Part shown: piece after piece, positions 63,456 to 64,000 of the stretch
Numbering within the stretch: position 1 is the stretch's first letter
Layout of the letters: every line of letters starts with the position of its first letter
Assembly (NCBI GenBank): GCA_041690355.1
Contig: JAWLHK010000019.1
Location: forward strand, 20,123 to 84,122
Length of the DNA: 64,000 nt
Source: JAWLHK01 sp041690355 [NCBI: bacterium]
GTDB taxonomy: Bacteria; J088; JAWLBW01
Direction of reading: 5' to 3'
The notes under the pieces: model-generated
Database searches by the model: none
Told to the model about the DNA's origin: nothing
Seen by the model: the letters and a program-made list of their open reading frames with translations, nothing else
Program-made: the position numbers and the translations under genes

Positions 63456-63516
63456 GGGAGCCACCTCCGGTCCGGCTTTCCGCGTGGGAAGAGGCCGGCG
63501 GCACAAAACTGGTTAC

Positions 63517-63825
63517 TTAACTCTTGATTTCGACGTCGACGCCGCTGGCGATATCCAGCTTCATGAGGGCGTCGATGGTCTGCTGCGTCGGCTCGACGAT
63601 ATCGAGAAGCCGCCGGTGCGTCCGCTGTTCGAACTGCTCACGGCTCTTCTTGTCGACGTGCGGGCTGCGCAGCACGGTGAAGCGGCGGGTACGGGTGGGG
63701 ATCGGAATCGGTCCCGCAACCTTGGCTCCGGTGCGCTTGGCGGTATCGACGATCTCGGCCGTTGCCTGGTCGAGAATCTTGTAGTCGTACGCTTTGAGCT
63801 TGATACGAATCTTGGTTTCCTGCAT
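63517..63825 (-). CDS. rpsJ: 30S ribosomal protein S10
   Basis: A 102-residue protein of the 30S head, also the NusE antitermination factor. [20 protein letters not shown] and [20 protein letters not shown] with [16 protein letters not shown] are clear. It leads the S10 operon, 57 bp after tuf; a G/C-only hairpin lies between. Confidence 0.98.
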   Translation of the reverse strand: MQETKIRIKLKAYDYKILDQATAEIVDTAKRTGAKVAGPIPIPTRTRRFTVLRSPHVDKKSREQFEQRTHRRLLDIVEPTQQTIDALMKLDIASGVDVEIKS

Positions 63826-63850
63826 AACTTGCCAGCCGGCTGAAAGGATT

Positions 63851-63870
63851 GGGGGGCGTGGGCGCCCCCC
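63851..63870 (-). other. GC-only hairpin between tuf and rpsJ
   Basis: A perfect 8-bp inverted repeat, GGGGGGCG and CGCCCCCC, with a 4-nt loop. No T-run follows on the minus strand (AATCC), so it is more likely an RNA-processing or attenuation element than a full terminator. Confidence 0.4.
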
Positions 63871-63882
63871 GTCTCCCGGTGT

Positions 63883-63999
63883 TTACTTGATGATCTTCGA
63901 GACGACGCCGGCGCCGACGGTGCGGCCGCCTTCGCGGATTGCGAAGCGCAGACCTTCATCCATGGCAATCGGCGTGATGAGTTCAACCGTCATCTTGAC
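63883..63999 (-). CDS. tuf: Elongation factor Tu, C-terminal end (partial)
   Basis: Only the last 38 codons are present; the rest lies beyond the window. They read [19 protein letters not shown], then [19 protein letters not shown] and TAA, the conserved end of domain 3 of EF-Tu. Its place directly before rpsJ is the common str-S10 junction (rpsL-rpsG-fusA-tuf-rpsJ). Confidence 0.97.
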   Translation of the reverse strand, partial: VKMTVELITPIAMDEGLRFAIREGGRTVGAGVVSKIIK

Positions 64000-64000
64000 G

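Noticed and set aside
1-64000. tRNA genes, CRISPR arrays, insertion sequences, prophage or toxin-antitoxin modules
   Set aside because: Looked for by eye on both strands; no cloverleaf, spaced repeats, transposase motifs or integrase found.

Overview
The window is GC-rich, densely coded bacterial chromosome with no gene-free stretch over 300 bp. No tRNA, rRNA, CRISPR array, transposase or phage gene is visible. The best guess is a deltaproteobacterial-type organism (Myxococcota/Bdellovibrionota/Desulfobacterota sensu lato or a related candidate lineage). This rests on a Glt/Nfs-like TPR-rich envelope gene cluster, a nucleotide-carrier-like membrane protein fused to HEAT repeats and a cyclic-nucleotide domain, sigma-54 regulation, a Wsp-like chemosensory operon and a Cys-containing C-terminal sorting signal. 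The assignment is an inference; no 16S gene is present.

Layout. 1-2424 (minus): the end of a surface-polysaccharide locus (partial gene, glycosyltransferase, flippase). 2542-10807: signalling genes, namely a TPR/cNMP-binding protein, a PAS-PAS-GAF-PAS-GGDEF-EAL protein, a secreted nuclease lipoprotein and a membrane hybrid histidine kinase. 10998-24421 (minus): a block of eight genes made of exported TPR proteins, two TPR lipoproteins, a TonB/AgmX-like inner-membrane protein, small periplasmic proteins and a zinc-ribbon/receiver protein. It looks like a trans-envelope complex related to the Myxococcus Glt gliding and Nfs spore-coat machines, but no TolQ/R-type motor genes lie in the window. 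24553-30993: phhB, khpA, a second flippase/glycosyltransferase pair and a large secreted heparinase-like lyase. 31039-36889 (minus): the carrier-HEAT-cNMP protein and an NtrC-type two-component system. 37118-44859 (plus): a Wsp-like chemosensory operon. 44906-47935: a class A penicillin-binding protein and a TPR lipoprotein. 47932-49374 (minus): two TlpA-like thioredoxins and a glutaredoxin-like protein. 49419-64000 (minus): the conserved tuf / S10 / spc / alpha ribosomal superoperon through rplQ, including rpmJ (37 codons); map and infA are not at their usual place.

Regulation seen in the sequence. The 228-bp spacer between the NtrC-type pair and the chemosensory operon carries two divergent sigma-54 (-24/-12) promoter matches 10 bp apart, which suggests the NtrC protein controls both its own operon and the chemosensory operon. 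A third, even better sigma-54 match sits just before the heparinase-like gene. Several genes lack a Shine-Dalgarno sequence and have a -10-like hexamer 8-9 bp from the ATG, suggesting leaderless mRNAs. Clear intrinsic terminators follow the heparinase-like gene and rplQ.

Method limits: product names rest on motif recognition by eye. Residue positions are counted or approximate, and no database search was possible.
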